Positions 29,075-38,433 of a stretch of 38,433 nucleotides of DNA are shown here, one piece after another. The notes below the pieces were generated by a model. It had not been told where the DNA came from, ran no database searches, and was given only the letters and a program-made list of their open reading frames with translations. Every line of letters starts with the position of its first letter. The stretch's first letter is position 1. The stretch comes from Paracoccaceae bacterium (GTDB lineage: Bacteria; Pseudomonadota; Alphaproteobacteria; Rhodobacterales; Rhodobacteraceae), in the NCBI GenBank assembly GCA_029247845.1, contig JAQWKM010000178.1:1-38433 (forward strand). The letters are read 5' to 3'. The translations under genes were made by a program, and so were the position numbers.

Positions 29075-30877
29075 ATGGTACGCATTCCTTTATTACAACT
29101 CAGCGACATTTCTTTGACATTTGGTGGTAAGCCGGTCTTTCAAAGTCTCGATCTCATTGTACAGCCGGGTGATCGCGTGGCGCTTGTAGGGCGGAATGGC
29201 GCGGGCAAGTCAACTTTACTTAAAGTAATGGCCGCCCTGGTAGAGCACGACATGGGCTCTCGGGTGATACCGCCTCAGATATCGGTCGGTTATATGGAGC
29301 AGGAACCTACGATGGAAGGGTTTGTGACCCTTGGAGATTATGCGGCAAGTGGCCTTGATACAGGTGAAATGTACCGTGTTGAGCGGGCGGGTGAGGGGCT
29401 AAAATTTGATCCTGATCGCGCTGTGAGCACGGCTTCGGGAGGAGAACGACGCAGAGCTGCCTTAGCCAAAATTATGGCCGAAGCTCCAGATTTGATGTTG
29501 CTGGATGAGCCGACCAACCATTTGGATATTGAGGCTATTTCTTGGGTTGAGAACGAATTAAAAACCACTAATGCCGGTTACGTTTTGATCAGTCATGATC
29601 GGGCGTTTTTGAGGACGCTCACGCGGGCAACGCTCTGGATTGACCGCGGTAGTGTAAGACGTAATGAAAAAGGGTTTGGTGAGTTTGAAAGCTGGCGCGA
29701 TAAAGTCTGGGAAGACGAAGATATGCAGCGACACAAAATGGATCGACGCATAAAGTCAGAAGGACGTTGGGCCGTTGAAGGAATTAGTGCTCGTCGCAAA
29801 CGCAATCAGGGGCGTTTGCGTGCACTTCAGGATTTAAGGGCGAATCGTGATGCAATGATACGCCGACAAGGGGCGGCCGCTATGGTGCTATCGTCGGGGC
29901 TTAAATCAGGCCGTAAAGTGATCGAAGCACGAAGTGTTGATAAAACATATAATAATCAGGTAATTGCCAGGCGTTTTTCACTTTCCATTCAACGTGGTGA
30001 TCGTGTAGCCTTTGTTGGTCCCAATGGTGTGGGCAAGACGTCATTGCTCAAACTTCTAATGGGCCATGAAACGCCTGACGCTGGTGAGGTTAAATTGGGA
30101 ACCAATTTGGTGCCCGCTATCTTTGATCAGGCTCGTGCCCAGCTTGACCCAAATATGACGCTCTGGGAAAGTTTGACCAGTGACCCTGAGATGGGTGTAT
30201 CGGGAAAGGCTGATCAAATTCTAGTACGTGGAGTACCCAAGCATGTGGTGGGCTATCTCAAAGAATTCCTGTTTGAGGATGCCCAAGCAAGGGCGCCGGT
30301 GCGCTCACTTTCAGGGGGCGAAAAAGCGCGGCTTTTGCTCGCCAAGCTAATGGCAAAGGAAAGCAATCTTTTAGTGCTTGACGAGCCAACCAATGACTTG
30401 GACGTCGAGACCCTTGATCTTTTGCAAGAGCTGCTGGATGATTATGATGGAACGGTGCTTTTGGTTAGTCACGATCGGGATTTTCTGGACCGTATTGCGA
30501 CGACCACAGTGGTCATGGAGGGGGATGGCCAGACGACTGTTTATGCTGGTGGTTGGTCTGATTCTCAAACCCAGAAAAAAGAGACAGCTGCGGTTGAGAA
30601 AAAGAACGAGAAAAAGGTAAAAGCTGAGTTAAAAATTGCTGATGATAAATATGAGAATGGGTTGAATTTTACTCAGAGGCATCGTCTGAAAGAGCTTCCT
30701 GGCTTGATATCAAAATTGGAAGCAGAAATCAAAAAACTGGAAGATTACATTTCTGACCCAGAGCTTTTTGCGCGCGAACCAATAAAATTTCAAAAGGCCA
30801 CTGACGCGCTTGTTGAACGTTACAGCGCCCTGAGTGACGCGGAAGAAGAATGGATGTTGCTTGAAGAAAAGGCATAG
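29075..30877 (+). CDS. ABC-F family ATPase (Uup-like)
   Basis: Two NBDs: VGRNGAGKST/LLDEPTNHLDIEAI and VGPNGVGKTS/LSGGEKARLLLAKLM/LDEPTNDLDVETLDLL; C-terminal coiled coil. Confidence 0.93.
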   Translation: MVRIPLLQLSDISLTFGGKPVFQSLDLIVQPGDRVALVGRNGAGKSTLLKVMAALVEHDMGSRVIPPQISVGYMEQEPTMEGFVTLGDYAASGLDTGEMYRVERAGEGLKFDPDRAVSTASGGERRRAALAKIMAEAPDLMLLDEPTNHLDIEAISWVENELKTTNAGYVLISHDRAFLRTLTRATLWIDRGSVRRNEKGFGEFESWRDKVWEDEDMQRHKMDRRIKSEGRWAVEGISARRKRNQGRLRALQDLRANRDAMIRRQGAAAMVLSSGLKSGRKVIEARSVDKTYNNQVIARRFSLSIQRGDRVAFVGPNGVGKTSLLKLLMGHETPDAGEVKLGTNLVPAIFDQARAQLDPNMTLWESLTSDPEMGVSGKADQILVRGVPKHVVGYLKEFLFEDAQARAPVRSLSGGEKARLLLAKLMAKESNLLVLDEPTNDLDVETLDLLQELLDDYDGTVLLVSHDRDFLDRIATTTVVMEGDGQTTVYAGGWSDSQTQKKETAAVEKKNEKKVKAELKIADDKYENGLNFTQRHRLKELPGLISKLEAEIKKLEDYISDPELFAREPIKFQKATDALVERYSALSDAEEEWMLLEEKA

Positions 30878-32057
30878 TTTTTAATTTTCGCATGCACCCG
30901 CTAAGTAGTCTGTTTATTTACACAAATTTGTAATCCCATCTAACAATGCCTTAATTTCTATACAGAAAGTTATCTAAAGACTGATCGCAGCCTTGGGGCC
31001 ACTTAAGAATTTTTGCGAAGATGCTGTCTTATAGTATGTAGTATGGATTACAACTATTATTTGTAAGTTTATTATTCCAGATTTACAAATCTTGCTCGTT
31101 TTGCTGCGACGTTATTGGTGGCAATCTTACCTGCGTAGTGCTGGCTTGGGATATGATAGCCAAACAAGATATGGTCTCGCTTGCAGCGGAGATTGATTAC
31201 TCTGAAACCGCTTCTGATGTGCTCGATCAAGACAGGTTTTGAGCTAGCTATTTTTTGCCCGAAGTCGAAGTTAATTTTGCGGTCATGCAGGCATCTCTCT
31301 AGGTGCGGATTTGGCGTAAGCCTATGGCTATAGAACCTATCGACTCGCCCTCACTAACGATAAAAATTCGTTAGATAGACCAGAATGGAAATTATTTTGG
31401 GGTGCTATTGCATAATCATCGAACTTGGTCTGCGCCGATTGACTAGCGCGCCTTAAACGAAGCTCTAAAGATTTTTGGCTAATCTGGAAATCAACTAGAT
31501 GACTGCTTTCTGGCAAAAGGCATTTAAGGGTTTTTGACAATGGTGCTCGTCCAGCAAGAGTATGACATGCGCTTTCAAGTGTGAAATGCCTTTGCCAGTT
31601 GGCATTAAATAGGATCCGGCCATAGGATCTGCGGCTTCTGCCTTTGGTGGGCGCCTACGCGATCAAGCCTATCTGTAAGAGGATTGCATAACTTTTTTGT
31701 AGCATCAAGATATGGGCATGCTCTCGACCATTTTTGCATACATCAGACTACAGCTGGGTAGTGCCATTAAAATGTCAGGTGCAGTCGGACCTCTGACTTA
31801 GAAGCCTTAAATACGGACAGGGCGGTCTGGGCGATTAATTTTTAAATATACCTCTCATGCCTAGAGTTGACTTTGGGCAGGGGTGGAGATCAACTGGAGT
31901 CTTGTGGGATAAACTGCGCTGACGACTCAGCTGTGCACGCTCTTTTTGTGCTAAACCAGCTGTTACTTAGCCAGTTCTTAAATTGGGCTTAAAACTTCTT
32001 GCAATCGGCGCTCGCTTTGCGTCAGGTATCAAAAAGCGCGATTAAAAGGAGTACTTT

Positions 32058-32990
32058 TTGTCTAACCTGCCTACTCCAAGGGGAAAATTGACTCAAAATC
32101 GTGACTTGTCTGCGCTCACTTGGTTGCGTGTGGGCGGGCCGGCGGACTATTTCTTTCAGCCTGAAGATGAGGCGGATCTTGTACAGTTTTTGCGTGATTT
32201 GTCCGAAGACTTTGCTGTATTTCCAATGGGGGTCGGCAGCAATCTGATCGTGCGAGATGGCGGTTTGCGCGCTGTTGTGATCCGCCTTGGCCGTGGATTT
32301 AACCAAGTGATTATTGACGGCAACCAGGTGATTGCTGGTGCCGCAGCGCTCGATGCAATGGTGGCCCGAAAAAGTGCTGAGGCAGGGGTCGATTTGACCT
32401 TTCTGCGTACTATTCCGGGCAGCATCGGTGGAGCAGTTTGTATGAATGCGGGATGCTATGGTTCTTATGTTAGCGATCATTTTGTTCAGGCGCGTGTTGT
32501 GACGCGACAGGGCGAACTCTTGACATTGGGGGCGGACGATATTCGCTTTGCATATCGCCAGAGCGATCTGCCGCAGGAATCCGTAGTTACTCAAGCGGTC
32601 TTTGAGGGATTTTTAGGGGATCCACACCTTCTTGCCGATCGCATGGCTGCCCAGTTGAAAAAACGCGACGAAACACAACCCACTAAGGACTGCAGCGCCG
32701 GCAGTACATTTCGCAATCCAGCAGGCTTTTCCAGCACTGGCCAAGCAGACGATGTCCATGATCTCAAGGCGTGGAAAGTGATTGACGATGCTGGTATGCG
32801 GGGCGCGTGCCTTGGTGGGGCGCAGATGAGCGAGAAGCACTCAAATTTTCTGATAAATAATGGTGAGGCCACGGCCGCTGATCTCGAAGGTCTAGGCGAG
32901 TTAGTCCGAAAAAGGGTTTTCAATCAAAGCAAAATTGAGTTAGTATGGGAGATTATGAGGGTTGGTGATCCAAACCTGGCAAACACTTGA
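32058..32990 (+). CDS. murB: UDP-N-acetylmuramate dehydrogenase
   Basis: [49 protein letters not shown]-type segment ([22 protein letters not shown]), [11 protein letters not shown] start. Confidence 0.95.
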   Translation: MSNLPTPRGKLTQNRDLSALTWLRVGGPADYFFQPEDEADLVQFLRDLSEDFAVFPMGVGSNLIVRDGGLRAVVIRLGRGFNQVIIDGNQVIAGAAALDAMVARKSAEAGVDLTFLRTIPGSIGGAVCMNAGCYGSYVSDHFVQARVVTRQGELLTLGADDIRFAYRQSDLPQESVVTQAVFEGFLGDPHLLADRMAAQLKKRDETQPTKDCSAGSTFRNPAGFSSTGQADDVHDLKAWKVIDDAGMRGACLGGAQMSEKHSNFLINNGEATAADLEGLGELVRKRVFNQSKIELVWEIMRVGDPNLANT

Positions 32991-33043
32991 TAAACAGGTG
33001 CAAAAAATACGGTCAATTTGACCGAGATTGAGGCGAATTGGGA

Positions 33044-33958
33044 ATGTCGAGCAGGACAAACCCGAAAGTTGTGGTTTTGATGGGTGGTTTCTCGTTTGAA
33101 CGAGAGGTATCGCTTTCATCTGGGCGTGAATGCGCAGCGGCTTTGCGGGACGAAGGATTTGATGTGGTAGAGCTTGATGCTGGGGCGGATGTTATTTTGC
33201 GTCTTAAGGAGCTGTCGCCGGATGTCGTATTCAACGCCCTCCATGGACGCTGGGGCGAGGACGGGTGTATGCAGGGCATTTTGGAGTGGATGAGTATTCC
33301 CTATACGCATTCCGGTGTCCTATCTTCGGCGTTGGCGATGGACAAGCAAAAAAGTAAACAGGTTTATGCTGCCGCAGGTTTGCCGGTTGTGCATAGTGTG
33401 ATTGTCCCCAAAGAAGATGTGATGGCGCGCCATGTGATGGATGCTCCTTATGTGGTCAAGCCCAATAACGAAGGGTCTTCCTGTGGGATATATTTTGTCC
33501 ATGATGGGTTAAACAGTCCTCCTCGGCTTGATGATGATTTGCCCGATAACATGATGGTTGAACAGTATGTTAAAGGTCGTGAACTAACTACAACAGTGAT
33601 GGGGCATCGGGCGCTTGGTGTTACCGAAATTCTGACAGATGGCTGGTATGATTACGATGCCAAGTACAAGGCTGGTGGCTCACTCCACGAAATTCCAGCA
33701 AATATTCCCCAAGAGATTACAGATGCGTGCCTAGGGTTCGCTATTAAGGCGCATGATGCCCTTGGGTGTCGCGGTATAAGTCGTACCGATTTTCGCTGGG
33801 ATCAAGAGCAAGGTCTGGCAGGGCTTATTTTACTTGAAACCAATACGCAGCCTGGCATGACTCCAACGTCGCTCAGCCCCGAACAGGCCGCCGCTAAAGG
33901 TATTAGCTTTGGCGCATTTTGCTGCTGGATTGTGGAGGATGCGTCATGCCAAAGATAA
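33044..33958 (+). CDS. ddl: D-alanine--D-alanine ligase
   Basis: VVVLMGGFSFEREVSLSSG, HGRWGEDGCMQGILEWMSIPYTHSGVLSSALAMDK, LLETNTQPGMTPTSLSPEQA. Confidence 0.95.
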   Translation: MSSRTNPKVVVLMGGFSFEREVSLSSGRECAAALRDEGFDVVELDAGADVILRLKELSPDVVFNALHGRWGEDGCMQGILEWMSIPYTHSGVLSSALAMDKQKSKQVYAAAGLPVVHSVIVPKEDVMARHVMDAPYVVKPNNEGSSCGIYFVHDGLNSPPRLDDDLPDNMMVEQYVKGRELTTTVMGHRALGVTEILTDGWYDYDAKYKAGGSLHEIPANIPQEITDACLGFAIKAHDALGCRGISRTDFRWDQEQGLAGLILLETNTQPGMTPTSLSPEQAAAKGISFGAFCCWIVEDASCQR

Positions 33959-34830
33959 ACCGCGATCGCTATACCCCTATCGATCCGGCGCCGTCACTTT
34001 GGTCTTATCGGCTATTACGGCTTATGCTGAGCCCGTATCTGCGCCGCCTGGTGTTCTACGGGGTACCTGCGCTCTTAATGATAGCGGTAGGGATGCTTAA
34101 TCTCACGAATGAGCATCGGCGTGAGAACGCTCTAACGACCTATAATGAAATGAAGATTTTTGTGACCGAGCGTCCTGAATTTATGGTCAATCTTATGTCG
34201 CTCAGAGGCGCGAGTGACTCGGTTATGCAGGATATCCGTGAAGTGGTCCCGATCGACTTTCCGGTAAGCAAGTTTGATCTTGATCTTGACCACATGCGTC
34301 AGATTATCCTTAGTCTTGATCCGGTCAAAGAAGCAGATGTTCGTGTCCGGTTTGGGGGGGTGTTGCAGGTTGATGTGGTCGAGCGTGTGCCGGCGTTTTT
34401 GTGGCGCCGCGACAACGGCCTTGAAGTGCTTGATGAGACTGGCATTTATTTGCGTACCGTTGCTTCTCGCCTGCAGTATGGAGACTTACCTTTGATCGCG
34501 GGCGAAGGAGCAGATGCTCAAGTGGCTCAGGCAAAACAACTTTTCGTAGCTTCAAAGCCTCTAAAAGATAGGCTGCGTGGCCTTGTTTTTATTGGTGAAC
34601 GGCGCTGGGATGTTGTGCTGGATAAAGGGCAGCGTCTAATGCTGCCCGAAGAGAACCCTGTGCTTGCACTGGAACGAGTAATTGCACTGGATCAAGCCGA
34701 GGAATTGCTTACTCGGTCTGTCGAAGTGGTTGATTTTCGCCTGAAGAACCGGCCAACGCTGCAATTGCGCAGTGGTGCAATGAAAGAGTTTAGAGAAATA
34801 AAATTGATGCAGCTGGGACAAATTAAATGA
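33946..34830 (+). CDS. ftsQ: Cell division protein FtsQ
   Basis: Single TM segment, POTRA-like region DLDHMRQIILSLDPVKEADVRVRFGGVLQVDVVERVPAFLWR; between ddl and ftsA with overlaps. Confidence 0.93.
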   Translation: MPKINRDRYTPIDPAPSLWSYRLLRLMLSPYLRRLVFYGVPALLMIAVGMLNLTNEHRRENALTTYNEMKIFVTERPEFMVNLMSLRGASDSVMQDIREVVPIDFPVSKFDLDLDHMRQIILSLDPVKEADVRVRFGGVLQVDVVERVPAFLWRRDNGLEVLDETGIYLRTVASRLQYGDLPLIAGEGADAQVAQAKQLFVASKPLKDRLRGLVFIGERRWDVVLDKGQRLMLPEENPVLALERVIALDQAEELLTRSVEVVDFRLKNRPTLQLRSGAMKEFREIKLMQLGQIK

Positions 34831-36161
34831 CCGACCTCTATCAAAAACAGCGCTTGATGCGGGCAATGCGCAAAGCGGCTATGCAACGGGGGGTGATTGC
34901 CGTTCTAGATGTCGGTACCACGAAAATAAGCTGTTTAATCCTTCGCTTTGACGCCGTTAACCTTAACGATGAAGGCGATGGTGTCGGATCTATTAGTGGT
35001 CATTCTGGTTTTAGCGTGATTGGCTCTGCCACAACGGCCTCACGCGGTGTGGGCTTTGGTGAAGTTTTATCAATGCGCGAAAGCGAGCGGGCCATTCGCA
35101 CAGCGCTTCAGTCGGCTCAGAAGTTGGCAAATATCCGTGTAGATCATGTTATTGCATGCTTCTCTGGTGGAAAACCGAGGTCTTATGGAATCGCGGGTGA
35201 GACAAACGTTCTGAACCAAGTTGTCGCCGAGCAGGATATTGCGCGTGTTCTGGCTGCTTGCGATGTTCCGGATTATGGAGACGGACGTGAGGTGCTCCAC
35301 GCTCAGCCTGTGAATTTTGCACTCGATGATCGTAGTGGCCTTGCCGATCCCCGCGGACAACTTGGCGAACGGCTCTCCACTGATGTTCATATGCTAACAG
35401 TAGACGAGAAGGTCATCCGCGATCTTGCCTATTGCGTGAAGCGATGTGATCTGGAGTTAGCGGGTGTTGCATCCTCCTCGTATGCTTCGGCAGTTTCCTC
35501 TCTGGTTGAAGATGAACAAGAACTGGGCGCGGCTTGTATCGATATCGGCGGTGGTGCTACTGGCGTTTCCATTTTTCTGAAAAAGCATATGATTTATTTC
35601 GACTCAGTGCGTTTGGGTGGCGAACATATTACCCGTGATATCTCAATGGGGTTGCAGGTCCCGATTGCAACAGCAGAACGTATTAAAACTATTAATGGTG
35701 GTTTGCTGGCGACTGGAATGGATGACCGCGATATGATCGAGGTGCGGGGCGAGACGGGTGATTGGGAACACGATCGCAGGTTGGTCAGTCGCACAGAACT
35801 TATTGGGATAATGCGCCCCAGAGTAGAAGAGATCCTCGAAGAAGTACGCAGTCATCTTGATGCGGCTGGATTTGAGCATCTGCCCAGCCAACAAATTGTC
35901 CTGACGGGTGGGTCGAGCCTCATTCCTGGCCTCGATGGGTTGGCCAGTCGTATTTTGGGCCAACAGGTCCGGTTAGGGCGCCCATTGCGCATTCACCGAC
36001 TTCCGCAGGCATACTCGGGTCCAACCTGTTCCTCGATCGTCGGGTTGAGCCTGTTTGCGGCCCATCCTCAGGATGAATGGTGGGACTTTGAGATGCAATC
36101 AGAGGGCTATCCGACTCGTTCACTCAAGCGCGCAGTCAGATGGTTCAAAGAAAATTGGTAG
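34827..36161 (+). CDS. ftsA: Cell division protein FtsA
   Basis: VIAVLDVGTTKISCLI, ACIDIGGGATGVSIFL, IVLTGGSSLIPGLDGLASRIL; ATGA overlap with ftsQ. Confidence 0.96.
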   Translation: MTDLYQKQRLMRAMRKAAMQRGVIAVLDVGTTKISCLILRFDAVNLNDEGDGVGSISGHSGFSVIGSATTASRGVGFGEVLSMRESERAIRTALQSAQKLANIRVDHVIACFSGGKPRSYGIAGETNVLNQVVAEQDIARVLAACDVPDYGDGREVLHAQPVNFALDDRSGLADPRGQLGERLSTDVHMLTVDEKVIRDLAYCVKRCDLELAGVASSSYASAVSSLVEDEQELGAACIDIGGGATGVSIFLKKHMIYFDSVRLGGEHITRDISMGLQVPIATAERIKTINGGLLATGMDDRDMIEVRGETGDWEHDRRLVSRTELIGIMRPRVEEILEEVRSHLDAAGFEHLPSQQIVLTGGSSLIPGLDGLASRILGQQVRLGRPLRIHRLPQAYSGPTCSSIVGLSLFAAHPQDEWWDFEMQSEGYPTRSLKRAVRWFKENW

Positions 36162-36331
36162 CTAAGCAAACCTCGAAAAGAGGTGCATGGGGTATATTGA
36201 GTGAAAATCCTTCTATATTTGGTTTATGAACTGCTTTTTTGCGTGACGAGAGCTAAAGGATTGTTTAAGGTTTAACGTAATTATATCAAGAACAGCCTCG
36301 ATTAAGGGGCATCAAACAGGCGGACGGATCT

Positions 36332-37822
36332 ATGACACTTAACTTATCGGTTCCAGAGCATGACGAGCTAAAACCACGCATCACTGTATTTGGTGTTGGT
36401 GGGGCTGGCGGTAATGCCGTAGACAATATGATCGAAAAGCAACTGGATGGCGTGGAATTCGTTGTTGCCAATACAGATGCGCAGGCTCTGGCGCAGAATA
36501 ATTCAGGAAACCGAATACAGCTTGGAGTGAAGGTCACGCAAGGGTTGGGAGCGGGTGCGCGCTCCAGAGTTGGCGCAGCGGCGGCTGAAGAAAGCATCGA
36601 GCAAATCGTTGATCATCTTGCCGGAGCACATATGTGTTTTATCACTGCGGGAATGGGGGGTGGAACGGGTACAGGTGCCGCACCAATTATCGCTCAAGCA
36701 GCGCGCGAGCTTGGAGTTCTTACCGTTGGTGTCGTGACCAAACCTTTTCAGTTTGAGGGTGCAAAACGCATGCGTCAAGCTGAAGAAGGGGTCGAAGCGC
36801 TGCAAAAAATGGTTGATACGCTTATTATTATCCCAAACCAGAATTTATTCCGCCTCGCAAATGAAAAAACCACATTCACCGAAGCGTTCAGTATGGCTGA
36901 TGATGTGCTTTATCAGGGTGTCAAAGGTGTTACTGATCTTATGGTGCGGCCTGGGTTGATCAACTTAGACTTTGCTGATGTGCGCGCCGTCATGGATGAA
37001 ATGGGCAAAGCGATGATGGGCACTGGAGAGGCGGAAGGCGAAGAGCGCGCCATTCAGGCTGCAGAAAAGGCCATCGCTAATCCTTTACTAGACGAGATCA
37101 GCCTGCGCGGTGCGCGCGGTGTACTTATCAACATTACAGGCGGCAAGGACCTTACCTTATTTGAACTTGATGAAGCGGCAAATCGTATCCGAGAAGAAGT
37201 CGATTCAGACGCAAATATTATTGTCGGCTCAACACTAGACGAAAGAATGGAAGGTATGATGCGTGTGTCTGTTGTTGCGACAGGTATTGACGCTTCTGAA
37301 ATTATCCAGGACTTGCCTTTGCCACGTCGCGTGTCAGTTGATGAAGATAACGCTGGGCATTCTTTCCATGAGACAGAAGCAGTGGCCCCTGAAGACACAG
37401 CAACAGAGCCCGACCTATTTAAAAGTGTAGAAACCTTAGCTGAAGGGGAACCATCCTTCCCTCCAACTTCACCGACACGTCCAGCGGAAGCAGATGAGCT
37501 GCCACCGCCAGCTTATGAAGAGCCTGTGGCTCAGGAAGAATTCCAGAGCGAGAGTTTTGTCGCACCGCAGGCGCCACTGGTTGGCACTCCTTCGGATCAA
37601 GCTATGGCGCGTCTACGTAAAGCTGTGCAGAATTCGCCGGGATATGGCGATGCAGTGCCCGGAATGGAGGAAGAAAATTCCGATACAGATCGTCCACGCT
37701 TCGGGATTGGATCTCTAATAAACCGCATGTCTGGGCAAGACACTGATAAGAAAGCGCAGGCTGCGCAAAAACAGCCTACAGCGCCTGTACCACCACCATC
37801 AGTGCGTCAAGAAGAGGCGTAA
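36332..37822 (+). CDS. ftsZ: Cell division protein FtsZ, ending at an in-frame TAA before the C-terminal peptide
   Basis: [59 protein letters not shown]; terminates VRQEEA*. Confidence 0.95.
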   Translation: MTLNLSVPEHDELKPRITVFGVGGAGGNAVDNMIEKQLDGVEFVVANTDAQALAQNNSGNRIQLGVKVTQGLGAGARSRVGAAAAEESIEQIVDHLAGAHMCFITAGMGGGTGTGAAPIIAQAARELGVLTVGVVTKPFQFEGAKRMRQAEEGVEALQKMVDTLIIIPNQNLFRLANEKTTFTEAFSMADDVLYQGVKGVTDLMVRPGLINLDFADVRAVMDEMGKAMMGTGEAEGEERAIQAAEKAIANPLLDEISLRGARGVLINITGGKDLTLFELDEAANRIREEVDSDANIIVGSTLDERMEGMMRVSVVATGIDASEIIQDLPLPRRVSVDEDNAGHSFHETEAVAPEDTATEPDLFKSVETLAEGEPSFPPTSPTRPAEADELPPPAYEEPVAQEEFQSESFVAPQAPLVGTPSDQAMARLRKAVQNSPGYGDAVPGMEEENSDTDRPRFGIGSLINRMSGQDTDKKAQAAQKQPTAPVPPPSVRQEEA

Positions 37823-37894
37823 CAAGATGAGATTACTGATCCAGAAAAGGAACGTATTGAGGTTCCAGCGTTTTTGCGTCGTCAAGCCAATTAG
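37823..37894 (+). other. In-frame continuation of ftsZ encoding the canonical FtsZ C-terminal peptide
   Basis: Same frame directly after TAA 37820-37822: QDEITDPEKERIEVPAFLRRQAN TAG. Alphaproteobacterial FtsZ typically ends (I/L)(E/D)IPAFLRRQAN. Confidence 0.92.
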
Positions 37895-38103
37895 ATTGTC
37901 ATCATTTTACCGTGAAGGCCATTCTTAGGAGTGGCTTTTTCTAAAATTATAGCGAGAGATTAATTCGAATTGGCGGATTTTCGCCGTGCCTAGGCCCTGA
38001 TGTTACAAATAGACACAAAGTTTGAGTTGAGTTGAAAGAAATTAATCAATAAAAACATATACTATGAGGCTTTACGCTTTAATCATACACTTCGAGGACT
38101 AAA

Positions 38104-38433
38104 TTGCAGTCAACGTTATCCATACCATTGCGGTTTTCCGGGTGCGGTTTGCACAGCGGACTAACAACTGTGATAACGTTATGCCCTGCTCCTGCAGATT
38201 ATGGTATTCGCTTTGTACGAACTGATCAGCCTTTGGAACGAGCGGTTGTTTCTGCCACTTGGGATTTGGTAGAGACGTCACCGCTTTGTACTAAAATAAT
38301 CAATGATGCTGGCGTGTCTGTCAGTACGGTTGAACATGTTTTGGCAGCACTTGCAGGCTGTGGCGTACACAACGCCCGGATTGAGATAGACGGTTCAGAA
38401 GCGCCAATTTTAGATGGCAGCGCGCGGCCCTTT
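38104..38433 (+). CDS. lpxC: UDP-3-O-acyl-N-acetylglucosamine deacetylase, 5' part (truncated by window edge)
   Basis: TTG start with upstream GAGGA; QSTLSIPLRFSGCGLHSGLTTVITLCPAPADYGIRFVRTD...VSTVEHVLAALAGCGVHNARIEIDGSEAPILDGSARPF. Absent from the ORF track because it runs off the edge. Confidence 0.94.
   Translation, partial: MQSTLSIPLRFSGCGLHSGLTTVITLCPAPADYGIRFVRTDQPLERAVVSATWDLVETSPLCTKIINDAGVSVSTVEHVLAALAGCGVHNARIEIDGSEAPILDGSARPF

Noticed and set aside
31337-31540. 67 aa minus-strand ORF considered as a transposase or integrase fragment
   Set aside because: No DDE or helix-turn-helix signature could be recognised and there are no terminal repeats around it.
37800-37894. Genome-wide stop codon reassignment as the explanation for in-frame TAA/TAG codons
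   Set aside because: TAA, TAG and TGA all terminate normal-length proteins in this window (zwf TAA, pgi TAG, pgl TGA), so global recoding is not supported.
1-38433. CRISPR array, defence island, prophage or biosynthetic gene cluster
   Set aside because: I saw no regularly spaced repeats, Cas, restriction, integrase, tail or capsid genes, nor NRPS/PKS genes; functional genes are housekeeping or simple accessory genes.

Overview
The window is a chromosomal segment from an alphaproteobacterium, most likely Rhodobacteraceae/Roseobacter-like judging by protein families and gene order. On top of a conserved housekeeping backbone there is clear gene decay. Backbone blocks: anmK 3' end, zwf-pgl-pgi, M48 protease, CoxE-like VWA protein, dksA, FAD monooxygenase, xthA, erpA, dgt, argS-SPOR-nagZ-scpA-scpB, long-form dcd, tRNA-Pro(GGG), merR-ihfA-fabH-plsX-rpmF-yceD, bamE-olsB-ABC-F, and murB-ddl-ftsQ-ftsA-ftsZ-lpxC. 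Decayed genes include a radical-SAM gene, a two-gene block at about 7.15-8.28 kb, a MoxR ATPase frameshifted just upstream of Walker A, and an EamA transporter with one nonsense codon and one frameshift. The most striking observation is an in-frame TAA in ftsZ directly before an otherwise intact, in-frame canonical C-terminal peptide (QDEITDPEKERIEVPAFLRRQAN*). I saw no CRISPR array, prophage, intact transposon, rRNA or recognisable defence system. All family assignments come from reading translated sequence and remembered motifs; no searches were run.
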